Assembly (NCBI GenBank): GCA_002309275.1
Contig: DBXL01000204.1
Span: forward strand, 1,384 to 15,929
Length of the DNA: 14,546 bases
Origin: Ruminococcaceae bacterium UBA1213
GTDB lineage: Bacteria; Bacillota; Clostridia; Oscillospirales; Acutalibacteraceae
Reading direction: 5' to 3'
Positions 6,398 through 13,672 of the stretch are shown here, piece by piece. The first letter of the stretch is position 1. The number at the start of each line of letters is the position of its first letter. Below the pieces are notes generated by a model that saw only the letters and a list, made by a program, of their open reading frames with translations, searched no databases and was not told the origin of the DNA. Position numbers and translations under genes: made by a program.

Positions 6398-7534
6398 TCA
6401 GTCCTTTCCTAAAGTACTTTCCAATTTCTGAGCCTGTGCATTGAGAAGTCTTGCACGGGCTAATTCTACTTCGTCCTGTAAATTGATGTTATCCCAGACG
6501 ATTTCAAAATCTGTCTGAATGCCGTTGAGCCTGAAATATGTATCACAGATTTTAGTAACAGTGGAATTGAGAATACAGCGATAATATTCGAGTTCACTTG
6601 TGAGAATGTCCGCCTGCTGAGTGGACATTCTTTCTGTAGTTGACCATGAAAAGCCGAGTAAAAAAGGCGGTATGGAAAGTTTGGCGACAATCTGCTCAAG
6701 GAGCTGGCGTACAGGGATATTGCTGTCGGGAATCTGGTTTTCCGCACCTATGACTTTAATGCTGACATCACCGACAGTTATAAAATCCTTTGGCGAAGAG
6801 CTTTTCATAGCCTTGCTCCACTCGTCAGCAATGGTTTTGGCACGTTCTTTTGAAAAAGAGCGTTCATTTTCATTGGGCTTGTAGGAAACGGCAAAACGCA
6901 CATTTCCGATTCTGTCCCAGTTTGTGCCGACAGCGTTGAATATTTTCATAAGGATTTGCCCGATAAAAGGCAGACCTTTTAAAACAGAAGTGCCATAAAT
7001 CTGACCGGGTTCCGGCATGATGGAACTGCAAAGAACAAGTGCAGGATATTTCACAGGAGAAAGAGAACCGTCAGAATTTTGTGTGCATATTTTAATATCA
7101 AGGGGATTTCCGTCTGAGATAATCTGCACGTCATCAAGAGAAGCGTTGTAAAGTGCAGAAATATTTTTATGTTTCCTGTCAAGGACAATTTCACCGACAG
7201 CGGTGCCATAGACAAGCATTTGTTCAAGGTAGCATGAAAGGAAGCTTTCAATACCTGTTTCACAGGCATTCACACGGATATTTTTCAAAAATCTGTTTAT
7301 ATCCCTGTCAAGATTTTCAGAGCCTGTTTGAATTTGAAATCTGCCCATAAGACGTATGATTTTATATATAGCCGCACTGATAACAGGAACGGTATTTTTA
7401 AGAGTCTTGTAAAGATTTCTTTCGCATACGGAAGAACCGGATATTAAAGAAAGGTTTGAGTTAAATCCGTCAGCAGAGAAAGTCTGCACATTGCAGTCAG
7501 ATTTTTTTCTGCTGAGGAAGTCGAAGAGAGCCAA
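6398..7534 (-). CDS. Phage portal protein
   Basis: A 378-residue protein with a TTG start (7534-7532), which lies about six bases after GGAGGTGA. Characteristic parts are visible: an N-terminal region (VPVISAAIYKIIRLMGRF), CYLEQMLVYGTAVGEIVLDR near residues 95-115, and the loop around PGQIYGTSVLKGLPFIGQIL. The stem/wing region follows, with IVAKLSIPPFLLGFSWSTTERMSTQQADI (residues about 285-315), where a conserved 'iPp.llg' is followed by a polar stretch, as in HK97-like and clostridial portals. It ends in a helix (LQDEVELARARLLNAQAQKLES). Portals form a dodecameric ring at one capsid vertex that docks the terminase and the connector. It lies 22 bases after the large terminase and 5 bases before the protease gene, the standard order. 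Length is a little short for HK97-type portals (about 400-420). Confidence 0.85.
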   Translation of the reverse strand: MALFDFLSRKKSDCNVQTFSADGFNSNLSLISGSSVCERNLYKTLKNTVPVISAAIYKIIRLMGRFQIQTGSENLDRDINRFLKNIRVNACETGIESFLSCYLEQMLVYGTAVGEIVLDRKHKNISALYNASLDDVQIISDGNPLDIKICTQNSDGSLSPVKYPALVLCSSIMPEPGQIYGTSVLKGLPFIGQILMKIFNAVGTNWDRIGNVRFAVSYKPNENERSFSKERAKTIADEWSKAMKSSSPKDFITVGDVSIKVIGAENQIPDSNIPVRQLLEQIVAKLSIPPFLLGFSWSTTERMSTQQADILTSELEYYRCILNSTVTKICDTYFRLNGIQTDFEIVWDNINLQDEVELARARLLNAQAQKLESTLGKD

Positions 7535-7556
7535 TATATATCACCTCCAAAAAAGT

Positions 7557-8804
7557 TTATCTGTCAGATGCAAAAACAAAGAAATTGTCATTGTCTGAAT
7601 CGAGAATGGTGGTTATAAAATAGCGTATATCGTCCATAGCATGGTCATTTTCTTTGACAGGGGTATCTTTACCGCCGGTATCCCAACGATAAAGTCCGAA
7701 TTCATTGATAGTGTCACGGCAGTTCCGGCAAATTTTTATTCTGCCCTGTTTCAGAGCGGTGCTTGTCTGACGGATGCCGTCAAGGACATTGTTTTTGGCA
7801 GGCTTGACATTGAAATCACCATGCCTGCGAATGACCTCAATAAAGCTTGCGGCAGACGGATCGACAACGACAGTTGAAATTTTTCTGTTTCCGATAAGCT
7901 GACACAAACCGCTGTAATGTTCTTCATCAGTGCGTGACGAGCCTTCGACACGGGAATTATAGTAATATTCATTGATTCTGTACCATGTATCGCCGAGGAG
8001 TCCCCATAGACCGAAAGAGGCAGGATTGACAGTGCCATAGTCGCATGAAACGGCAAATTCAGAAAAATCGCCTTGCGGAATATCACAGAACATTTTGTCA
8101 TCTGACATGAAAGGATAGACAAGACCTTCTGTCGCCACCCATTTGCCGAGAACGAAACGGTCATAAAAACTGCCTGAATAGAGGTTTTTATAGCGTTCAC
8201 GGATTTTTTTTGAAAGAGAGGGGTTATCGTCCATAGTGAAGTGCAGATAGTAAACATTCTTTTCTTTTATTTTTTTAATCCACTCACGGTGAAACCAGTG
8301 CTGAGGATATTCAGGGTTGCAGTTAAACCAGAGTTTAGAATGTTCAACGGAGCATCTTGCAATAGCCTGTTCCACGAAAGAGCGTGGCATTAAAGCGACT
8401 TCATCAAAGAGAACACCGCCCAGCGTCATGCCCTGAATGAGAGAGGCAGAGCTTTCATCACGCCCGCCGAACAGGTAAAAAGTATTTTTTCTGCCGTTCA
8501 CGGAAACTTCAAAAAGATTGGAAGCAATCTTTTCGTTTACATCAAAACCTATATCCCGCAGGGCATTCAAAAGCGGTACAGCGACATTTCTTTTAACGGA
8601 CTTAATCGTTTTTCCGCATATGGCAAAGGAGCTGTCGGCGAATGCAAACATAGCCCATGAGATAAAAGAAACGCTCATGCAAAGAGTTTTACCGCTCCTG
8701 ACGGCACCGTCACAAATAATGGCATCAAGCTTTGAAGATGAACGGGCAGGCGACCACCAACTTAAAACATCAAGCTGTTTTTCAGAGAACGGTACAAAAC
8801 TCAT
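7557..8804 (-). CDS. Terminase large subunit (ATPase-nuclease)
   Basis: A 415-residue protein that starts at ATG 8804, overlapping the small terminase stop in ATGA. It powers DNA packaging into the prohead. Walker A is GAVRSGKT (residues 33-40), Walker B is VLFDE (131-135) and the coupling motif is NCNP (161-164). The C-terminal RNase H-like nuclease shows acidic residues at D255 (CDYGT), D315 (VVDPSA) and D387/D391 (DHAMDD), all in the expected order. It resembles the PBSX XtmB/Terminase_6-type enzymes. Every motif looks intact, so the motor has not visibly decayed. This matters for judging whether the element still packages DNA. Confidence 0.93.
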   Translation of the reverse strand: MSFVPFSEKQLDVLSWWSPARSSSKLDAIICDGAVRSGKTLCMSVSFISWAMFAFADSSFAICGKTIKSVKRNVAVPLLNALRDIGFDVNEKIASNLFEVSVNGRKNTFYLFGGRDESSASLIQGMTLGGVLFDEVALMPRSFVEQAIARCSVEHSKLWFNCNPEYPQHWFHREWIKKIKEKNVYYLHFTMDDNPSLSKKIRERYKNLYSGSFYDRFVLGKWVATEGLVYPFMSDDKMFCDIPQGDFSEFAVSCDYGTVNPASFGLWGLLGDTWYRINEYYYNSRVEGSSRTDEEHYSGLCQLIGNRKISTVVVDPSAASFIEVIRRHGDFNVKPAKNNVLDGIRQTSTALKQGRIKICRNCRDTINEFGLYRWDTGGKDTPVKENDHAMDDIRYFITTILDSDNDNFFVFASDR

Positions 8805-9286
8805 TGCAGGTCATCACCGCCGTAATTCTGAGAATTTTTGAGACCGCCAAGAACTGCATTGTAAAAATCGGAAGCAGAGCTTTTTTCAGTGGAGTTGAGA
8901 AGCTCCAGTTTTTCAAGAGCTTTGAGCCTGTCAAAAAACTTTATCTCCATACAATTTTCTTTGGGACGTTTTATTTCGGCAACATTGAAAAGGTCATAGT
9001 TTTCAAGGTTTTCAGAGCTGTCTGCAAACAGGAGTTTAACAGCATCACAGACATTTCCAAAAGCGAGCCTTTCATAGCCCGAAACGGCTTTTTGAGAAAG
9101 ATACTGTAAATTTTGCTTGTAAAGGGAATGGATGTATTCGGAAACGTCATCACGGACAAGCAAAAAAGAACCATCTTTTTGAGGAGAGGCATAGCCTGCC
9201 AGCCGTGCAGATTCGGTCACATTTCCGTTTTGTGCATAGAACACGCAAAACAATTTTTCTTTTGAGGTAAGATTTTTTTTATTGAT
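8801..9286 (-). CDS. Terminase small subunit, probable ATC start
   Basis: The frame is open through codon 9286-9284, where an ATC lies eight bases after a strong AAAGGAGG. From there the protein reads MNKKNLTSKEKLFCVFY if ATC is decoded as Met, and it would be 161 residues. That opening is the usual pattern of XtmA-type small terminases (K..LT.KQ..F...Y). The next conventional start is TTG 9253, 41 bases after the site, with no ribosome site of its own; it would give 150 residues and cut the conserved LTSKE motif. The helix-turn-helix part (NGNVTESARLAGYASPQKDGSF) binds the packaging site in known relatives. The C-terminus (FFDRLKALEKLELL) is a likely oligomerisation helix. Its stop overlaps the large terminase start in ATGA. 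Function is well supported; the start is not settled. Confidence 0.82.
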   Translation of the reverse strand: MNKKNLTSKEKLFCVFYAQNGNVTESARLAGYASPQKDGSFLLVRDDVSEYIHSLYKQNLQYLSQKAVSGYERLAFGNVCDAVKLLFADSSENLENYDLFNVAEIKRPKENCMEIKFFDRLKALEKLELLNSTEKSSASDFYNAVLGGLKNSQNYGGDDLQ

Positions 9287-9294
9287 GTTTAAAA

Positions 9295-9302
9295 CCTCCT
9301 TT
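9295..9302 (-). promoter_or_regulatory. Ribosome binding site that argues for an ATC start in the small terminase
   Basis: AAAGGAGG on the minus strand, eight bases ahead of ATC 9286 and 41 bases ahead of TTG 9253. The spacing favours the ATC codon. No other site lies between them. Confidence 0.6.
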
Positions 9303-9321
9303 CACCCATGCACCGAAAAGC

Positions 9322-9348
9322 AAAAAAATTCAACCCATAGGGGTTGAA
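9322..9348 (-). terminator. Rho-independent terminator, proximal to small terminase
   Basis: On the minus strand an 8-bp stem (TTCAACCC with GGGTTGAA, loop of four) is followed by seven T. It points the same way as the phage cassette and stands only about 20 bases before its first ribosome site. It most likely ends transcription from the lipoprotein gene, insulating the phage genes. Confidence 0.75.
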
Positions 9349-9383
9349 TCAGAGAAAAATTTTCAAAAGTTTGTAATTTCAGA

Positions 9384-9416
9384 CAAAAAAATAACAGGCA
9401 ACATGAAGTCACCTGT
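9384..9416 (-). terminator. Rho-independent terminator after the lipoprotein gene
   Basis: On the minus strand a 9-bp stem (ACAGGTGAC paired with GTTGCCTGT, two G-T pairs, loop TTCAT) is followed by TTATTTTTTT. It lies about 40 bases after the lipoprotein stop. With the second hairpin at 9322-9348 it makes a tandem pair. Confidence 0.72.
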
Positions 9417-9456
9417 CAAAAATCACGATTAAGGGATTGGAGAACACCCCAATATA

Positions 9457-10710
9457 TTATAACTGCCAGAGAGTGCCGTAGCCGTATTCAAAATGCGAGC
9501 CAAAGCAGATACGGTTAAAATTTCCGCTGAGTCCTCCGAAGTTATAGATTGCATCAGAAATGCTTTCTGTAGTCAGTATTCTGAAAGGAACGTACTGTTC
9601 ATCGGGAACGGAAACATCTCCAAGAATACGCATCGCATAATCCACCATGCCGTAAGCGGTCCATTCATAGCTCTGTGCTACCAGCATTTCAATATTTCCA
9701 TATCTTGCACTGTCGAAAGCTTCATCGGAACCGCCTGTTGAAATAACAGGGATTTTTCGTCCGACCAGTTCAACGGCATCCAAAGCACTTTCTATCATTC
9801 TGTCGTCAAACACAACGATATAATTGATTTTGGTATCTTTCTTCAAAGCATCTCTTATTTTGCCTGTAAGGGTATCACCCGTTTCTTGAAGGAGGACATT
9901 TACACCTGTGCAGTAGCCTGTAACACCTGAAATATATTTTTCAAATTCATTTTTAAAGCCGACAGCAATGCTGTTTGACAAAGCGGAATCTGTACAATTT
10001 ACAGCAAGTGCATTCACATTGCCCTTTGTTTTAACAATTGTCCAGTCTGCAAGATACTTTCCGATACTCGAATAGTCAACAGGCATTGTATAATCTGTAA
10101 AATGGTCATTCTGTCCTGCATTGAGAGAGCCTGCCGAAATGACTTCAATACCGTTTGCCTGAGCGTATTCTATATTGGTAGAAAACTTATCTTTGTTTAT
10201 GTCGCCGAACAGGATAATAATATCCGTCTTGACGCTGACAGCATTGTTAAGAGCATTATTGATAGAGGATTCTGTGCCGTCAGTTCTTGCAACGATATAT
10301 TTTGCAAAGCCTGCGGACTCAGCAGCAACTTTAAACTGCTCTGCAACAAGCTTTGTATAAGAGAGGTTGATATTGTCAGCAATGAGAGTAATTGTTTTTC
10401 CGTTGGAAACAGACTTTGCATTGAAAGAGGAGCCTTCCGAAGCAAATACGGGCATATTCTGATAAGATGACACAGATGCACTCATTTCATCTATCTGTTG
10501 AGAAGTGATGGCATTTTCTGCAGAGCTGCTTTCCTCCCAGCTAATCTGAGAGCTTTCCTGGGGCTTTGAGATTACGACAGAGGACTGCACAACACTTTCA
10601 GGTGCAGAAACACTGCTTTCAGGGGAAGATGTGTCATTGCCACAGGCAGACAACGATAAAACTGATAAAACAACAGCTGTCACAGCAACAGCCGAAATAA
10701 ATTTTTTCAT
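9457..10710 (-). CDS. Sugar-binding-type lipoprotein (Peripla_BP_4 family), orphan
   Basis: A 417-residue lipoprotein. I start it at ATG 10710 because GGAGG lies just upstream; a TTG 12 bases earlier would overlap that site. The signal peptide MKKFISAVAVTAVVLSVLSLSAC ends in a lipobox LSAC with Cys23, so the protein should be lipid-anchored outside the membrane. A Ser-rich linker follows (residues about 24-90). The remaining 300 residues have the type I periplasmic binding fold: KTITLIADNINLSYTKLVAE, TDIIILFGDINKD, NGIEVISAG, YIVVFDDRMIESALDAVELVG, PVISTGGSDEAFD, in the order seen in ribose/rhizopine-type binding proteins. No permease or ATPase gene lies nearby, so the ligand and transporter are unknown; it could also sense rather than transport. 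It has its own promoter and terminators. Confidence 0.82.
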   Translation of the reverse strand: MKKFISAVAVTAVVLSVLSLSACGNDTSSPESSVSAPESVVQSSVVISKPQESSQISWEESSSAENAITSQQIDEMSASVSSYQNMPVFASEGSSFNAKSVSNGKTITLIADNINLSYTKLVAEQFKVAAESAGFAKYIVARTDGTESSINNALNNAVSVKTDIIILFGDINKDKFSTNIEYAQANGIEVISAGSLNAGQNDHFTDYTMPVDYSSIGKYLADWTIVKTKGNVNALAVNCTDSALSNSIAVGFKNEFEKYISGVTGYCTGVNVLLQETGDTLTGKIRDALKKDTKINYIVVFDDRMIESALDAVELVGRKIPVISTGGSDEAFDSARYGNIEMLVAQSYEWTAYGMVDYAMRILGDVSVPDEQYVPFRILTTESISDAIYNFGGLSGNFNRICFGSHFEYGYGTLWQL

Positions 10711-10756
10711 AATTTCCTCCAAAAGAACACATAAATATATTTAATCCAGCATTTTA

Positions 10757-10785
10757 ATTATACTTTTGGTTTTAAGGAATGTCAA
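10757..10785 (-). promoter_or_regulatory. Consensus sigma-A promoter for the lipoprotein gene
   Basis: On the minus strand TTGACA (10785-10780) and TATAAT (10762-10757) are separated by exactly 17 bases: a full match to the vegetative consensus. The predicted start of transcription is near 10750, about 40 bases before the ATG at 10710. Strong constitutive expression is expected. Confidence 0.85.
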
Positions 10786-10872
10786 CAAGTATTTTTGACG
10801 TAATTACCAAAACAAAAGATTATTTTTTATAAAATATGCTAATAATAAGTTTAAGGAAACGGAGGTTATTTT

Positions 10873-11742
10873 ATGCAGACAAGAACAGATCTTGCAATAG
10901 AGAATACGGAAAAGGAAGCCGGCTTGTCGGGGATAGTAAAAGAGGAACTGAAAGCAGGTGATATGAAGATAACAAGGATAGAAATAACAAACCCTCAGAC
11001 TGCGGAGATTATAAAAAAGCCTGTCGGGAAATATATAACAGTTGAGTGTAAGCCTCTGACGGACAATTTCAGGGACTTGAGAGAGGAAGTGGAGATTATC
11101 AGCAGGGAAATAAATAATTTTTTGCCGTCAGAGAGAGAAGTGCTTGTGGCAGGTCTTGGAAACACGGAAATAACGCCTGATGCACTGGGTGCAAAGAGTA
11201 TGAAATATATATTGGCAACAAGGCATATAAAAGGAGAATTTGCAAGAAGTGCAGGACTTGATAATTTAAGGAGCGTATCGGTCATATCAACGGGAGTGCT
11301 TGGACAGACGGGCATAGAAGTGAGTGAAATTATCAAGAGCCTTTCGGAGAGCCTGAAACCATCGGCAGTAATAGTAGTAGATGCACTTGCCGCAAGGGAA
11401 TTGTCAAGGTTAGGTTGTACGGTGCAGATAAGCAATACAGGGATATATCCGGGTTCAGGTGTAGGGAATCACCGTAAAGGAATTACAAATGAAAATATAG
11501 GAGTGCCCGTAATAGCGGTGGGAGTACCGACAGTTGTGAATGCAGTAACGCTTGCGGAAGATATTTTAAACAGGCATGAATTGGAAGAAAAGGATGTTTC
11601 GCCGAGAGGTGAAAGCATGATAGTCACTCCCAGAGAAATCGATTTGCTGATAGAGCGTGCCGCCAAGCTTGTAGGTATGTCAATCAACTGTGCATTGCAG
11701 AGAGAATATGATTTTGATACGCTTTTATCTCTTGTATCATAA
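10873..11742 (+). CDS. gpr: GPR spore germination protease
   Basis: A 289-residue protein starting at ATG 10873, seven bases after GGAGG. It degrades small acid-soluble spore proteins early in germination, after being made as an inactive zymogen in the forespore. The N-terminus RTDLA matches the propeptide region of clostridial GPRs. The aspartic residues of the A25 family are in context: D103 in GNTEITPDALG and D170 in VIVVDALAARE. Other family marks are ATRHIKGEF, STGVLGQTGIE and NTGIYPGSGVGNHRKGI. It is shorter than Bacillus GPR (about 370 residues) but in the range of compact clostridial forms. spoIIP follows 55 bases after its stop, a pairing also known from Bacillus. The family is expected to be under sigma-G, but I could not see a convincing sigma-G promoter upstream. 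Confidence 0.95.
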   Translation: MQTRTDLAIENTEKEAGLSGIVKEELKAGDMKITRIEITNPQTAEIIKKPVGKYITVECKPLTDNFRDLREEVEIISREINNFLPSEREVLVAGLGNTEITPDALGAKSMKYILATRHIKGEFARSAGLDNLRSVSVISTGVLGQTGIEVSEIIKSLSESLKPSAVIVVDALAARELSRLGCTVQISNTGIYPGSGVGNHRKGITNENIGVPVIAVGVPTVVNAVTLAEDILNRHELEEKDVSPRGESMIVTPREIDLLIERAAKLVGMSINCALQREYDFDTLLSLVS

Positions 11743-11796
11743 GCAAAGGAATTTTTGCATAAAGATTGAAAGAGAGTGGAAGGGGAGGAAAAAGAT

Positions 11797-12933
11797 ATGA
11801 AAGTAAAAAATTTTTTTCTTTGGGCATTATCAGGGATTTTGATAGTAACGGCTATGATATGTGCGGGGATAAAGATAATTCAGACGGATATAAGACCTGC
11901 ATTTGAGATGTTTGCGGCAGAGATGGCATTTCCGACAGGAAATGCGGAGTATTCGGAAACAGAGCCGGAAATATCAAAGACAACTGTTGAAGAAAGTCAT
12001 GCAGTCACTGTAGAAAGTTCAGAAATATCCTCCCCCGAAGAAAGCAGAGCGGAAGTAAAGGAAGTGAAAAAGATAGAATTTGAAATATCGGAGCCGACTG
12101 AAAGCGAGATAGAGGAATATGAAAAAGCACATGAAGGTGAAGAGCAGTATCCTGTGTATGAGTTCACGATAACAGAGGGAAATACAAGTTATCAGAATGT
12201 GCAGATGAAAAACACCTCTTCCACAGGTATAGATATAAAAAAGGAGCTTGAAAGCAGACTGGGATTTGAAATGGAGCATACCGACAAGCCGCAGGTGCTT
12301 ATATATCACACTCATACTTCGGAAAGTTTTTTAAAATATGATACAGGATATTTTTATGAAAGTTTTTATCCGAGGACAACGGACACTACACAGAACGTAT
12401 GTGCAGTCGGTGAAGAAATCGCCAAACAGCTGAATCAGGCGGGCATAAAGACAATACATGATACCACTTTGCATGATTATCCAAGTTATAACGGTGCATA
12501 TGACAGGAGTTATGCAACGGTAAGTGAATATATAAAGAAATATCCGACAATAAAAGTCACACTGGATATACACCGAGATGGCATAGGAACAGACACCCAA
12601 AAAACCAAACCTGTATTCACAGCTGATGGAAAGAAAGCTGCACAGATTATGATATTATCGGGATATAACTATGATGGGAGTGAAGAGTTCAGGGACTGGG
12701 AATATAATTTAAGATTTGGTCTGCAGATACAGAAAACAGCAGCAGAGATGTATCCCAACATGGTAAGACCGCTGAATTTTTCAGACTTCATGTATAATAT
12801 GAATATCAACAGCGGCTCACTTCTGATAGAGATAGGAGCGGAGTCAAATACACTTGAAGAAGTGAGATATTCAGGGTATTTGCTTGGAAAAGTGCTGACA
12901 GAGGTGCTGAAAAAAAATTATCCGTCAAAATAA
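11797..12933 (+). CDS. spoIIP: SpoIIP stage II sporulation amidase/endopeptidase
   Basis: A 378-residue protein that starts at ATG 11797, because GGGGAGG lies eight bases upstream; the GTG at 11776 would place that site inside the gene. Residues about 4-28 form an N-terminal membrane anchor. A Ser/Glu-rich linker follows to about residue 125. The catalytic domain shows PQVLIYHTHTSESF (HTHTSE at 171-176), VTLDIHRDGIG (257-262) and LLIEIGAESNT (344-354), the metal-binding motifs of SpoIIP. In Bacillus it acts with SpoIID and SpoIIM at the septum, cutting peptidoglycan during engulfment. Length is close to B. subtilis SpoIIP (401). It stands directly after gpr with no terminator visible between them, so some co-transcription is likely, though it is usually also expressed in the mother cell. 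Confidence 0.95.
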   Translation: MKVKNFFLWALSGILIVTAMICAGIKIIQTDIRPAFEMFAAEMAFPTGNAEYSETEPEISKTTVEESHAVTVESSEISSPEESRAEVKEVKKIEFEISEPTESEIEEYEKAHEGEEQYPVYEFTITEGNTSYQNVQMKNTSSTGIDIKKELESRLGFEMEHTDKPQVLIYHTHTSESFLKYDTGYFYESFYPRTTDTTQNVCAVGEEIAKQLNQAGIKTIHDTTLHDYPSYNGAYDRSYATVSEYIKKYPTIKVTLDIHRDGIGTDTQKTKPVFTADGKKAAQIMILSGYNYDGSEEFRDWEYNLRFGLQIQKTAAEMYPNMVRPLNFSDFMYNMNINSGSLLIEIGAESNTLEEVRYSGYLLGKVLTEVLKKNYPSK

Positions 12934-12956
12934 TGCTGTATTCTTTAAGAAAGATG

Positions 12957-12965
12957 TGATATAAT
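12957..12965 (+). promoter_or_regulatory. Extended -10 promoter for the Tyr/Glu-rich protein gene
   Basis: TGATATAAT is an extended -10 element (TGn plus a perfect TATAAT). No good -35 box is seen 17-18 bases upstream, which is acceptable for this promoter class. The start codon is 32 bases downstream. Confidence 0.6.
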
Positions 12966-12997
12966 AGAGGTATTATAAAGAATGGCGGTGTGTATAT

Positions 12998-13627
12998 ATG
13001 AAAGCGATGAAATTTGTATGTATAATATTGTCTGTAATGCTCCTATTTTGTACAGGCGTTAACGTACATGCAGACGAGGAAGAATATGAAGAATGGGATT
13101 ACAATGAAGAATACGATTATGAAGATGAATATAATGAAGAATATAGTGAAAATGAATACAATGAAGAATATTCTTATGAGGAGAGTGAAGAATACATAGA
13201 GGAGAGTTATGAATATTACTATGAAGAAGAAACGGTATCGCAAGTAAGTGAAGAAATAAGTCAGGAGATAATTGAGGAAATAAAAGAAGAAGTTTCACCC
13301 GCCGCCGAAAGCAGTATCGAACAGCCTTCACAAGCCAGTGAAAAAAAGAAAGAAGAAAAAAGCGTTGTAAGCGAAGTTTCAGAGGTAAAGGAAGAAGTAT
13401 CGGAAGTATCAAAACCGACTGTTCAAAGGGTTCTGAATATTGCAGACGAGGCGGAAAAAGCGGATAACAGTGCAAATATAATTTCAGGGAATATCATGTG
13501 GGCAGTCGTATTGATACTGCTGATATTTTGTGTTATATTTCTGCCGAGGACAAGGAGTGCAGAAATGATAAAAGACAGATACCGTTACAGGAAAGCGAAA
13601 AATATAACCAGAAGGCATATCAGATAA
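12998..13627 (+). CDS. Secreted Tyr/Glu-rich repeat protein with C-terminal membrane anchor, unknown function
   Basis: A 209-residue protein starting at ATG 12998, preceded only by a weak GGCGGTG. Residues 1-25 are a signal peptide ending VHA. Residues 26-80 are almost wholly Glu, Tyr, Asp and Asn, with YNEEY appearing three times at 27-30-base steps in the DNA. Residues 81-140 are a Ser/Val/Glu/Lys helix-prone segment (SEVSEVKEEVSEVSK). A membrane segment lies at about 165-182, followed by a short, very basic tail (RTRSAEMIKDRYRYRKAKN...). The expected topology is outside N-terminus and cytoplasmic tail. I do not recognise the family. The position after spoIIP suggests, but does not prove, a link to sporulation or envelope. 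It could also be a fast-evolving surface protein. It has its own promoter and a terminator after it. Confidence 0.8.
   Translation: MKAMKFVCIILSVMLLFCTGVNVHADEEEYEEWDYNEEYDYEDEYNEEYSENEYNEEYSYEESEEYIEESYEYYYEEETVSQVSEEISQEIIEEIKEEVSPAAESSIEQPSQASEKKKEEKSVVSEVSEVKEEVSEVSKPTVQRVLNIADEAEKADNSANIISGNIMWAVVLILLIFCVIFLPRTRSAEMIKDRYRYRKAKNITRRHIR
13100..13171 (+). repeat. Three imperfect 15-base repeats encoding YNEEY
   Basis: Copies of TAYAATGAAGAATAY begin at 13100, 13130 and 13157, spaced by 30 and 27 bases. Copies differ only in pyrimidine wobble positions. They lie in the acidic, Tyr-rich part of the membrane protein. Confidence 0.7.
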
Positions 13628-13629
13628 TC

Positions 13630-13664
13630 AAAAAGCACTGACAGATTTTTTGTCAGTGCTTTTT
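13630..13664. terminator. Bidirectional terminator between convergent genes
   Basis: A perfect 14-bp inverted repeat (AAAAAGCACTGACA paired with TGTCAGTGCTTTTT) around a seven-base loop. The A and T ends give a U-run in either direction, so it serves the plus-strand gene ending at 13627 and the minus-strand ATPase gene ending at 13673. Confidence 0.9.
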
Positions 13665-13672
13665 GGGATATA

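Noticed and set aside
7051..8257. Alternative-frame minus-strand ORFs within terminase and portal genes (7051-7269, 7751-8257)
   Set aside because: They overlap genes with clear family motifs in another frame and have no ribosome sites.
9301..9456. Phage attachment site or tRNA remnant at the host junction
   Set aside because: Only terminator hairpins are seen; no tRNA-like sequence and no second copy of any longer stretch was found in this window.
10102..10470. Plus-strand ORFs opposite the lipoprotein gene
   Set aside because: Antisense shadows of a well-supported coding frame, with no promoter or ribosome site.
10795..10823. Plus-strand promoter for gpr (TTGACG, 17 bases, GATTAT)
   Set aside because: The -10 box matches only four of six, and gpr is expected to be forespore (sigma-G) controlled; no TGMATA-type -35 with CATNNTA-type -10 was found either, so no site is called.
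13043..13475. Long minus-strand ORFs rich in Phe, Ile, Leu and His opposite the Tyr/Glu-rich gene
   Set aside because: They are the complement of low-complexity GAA/TAT codons, which keep the opposite strand free of stops; there is no ribosome site.
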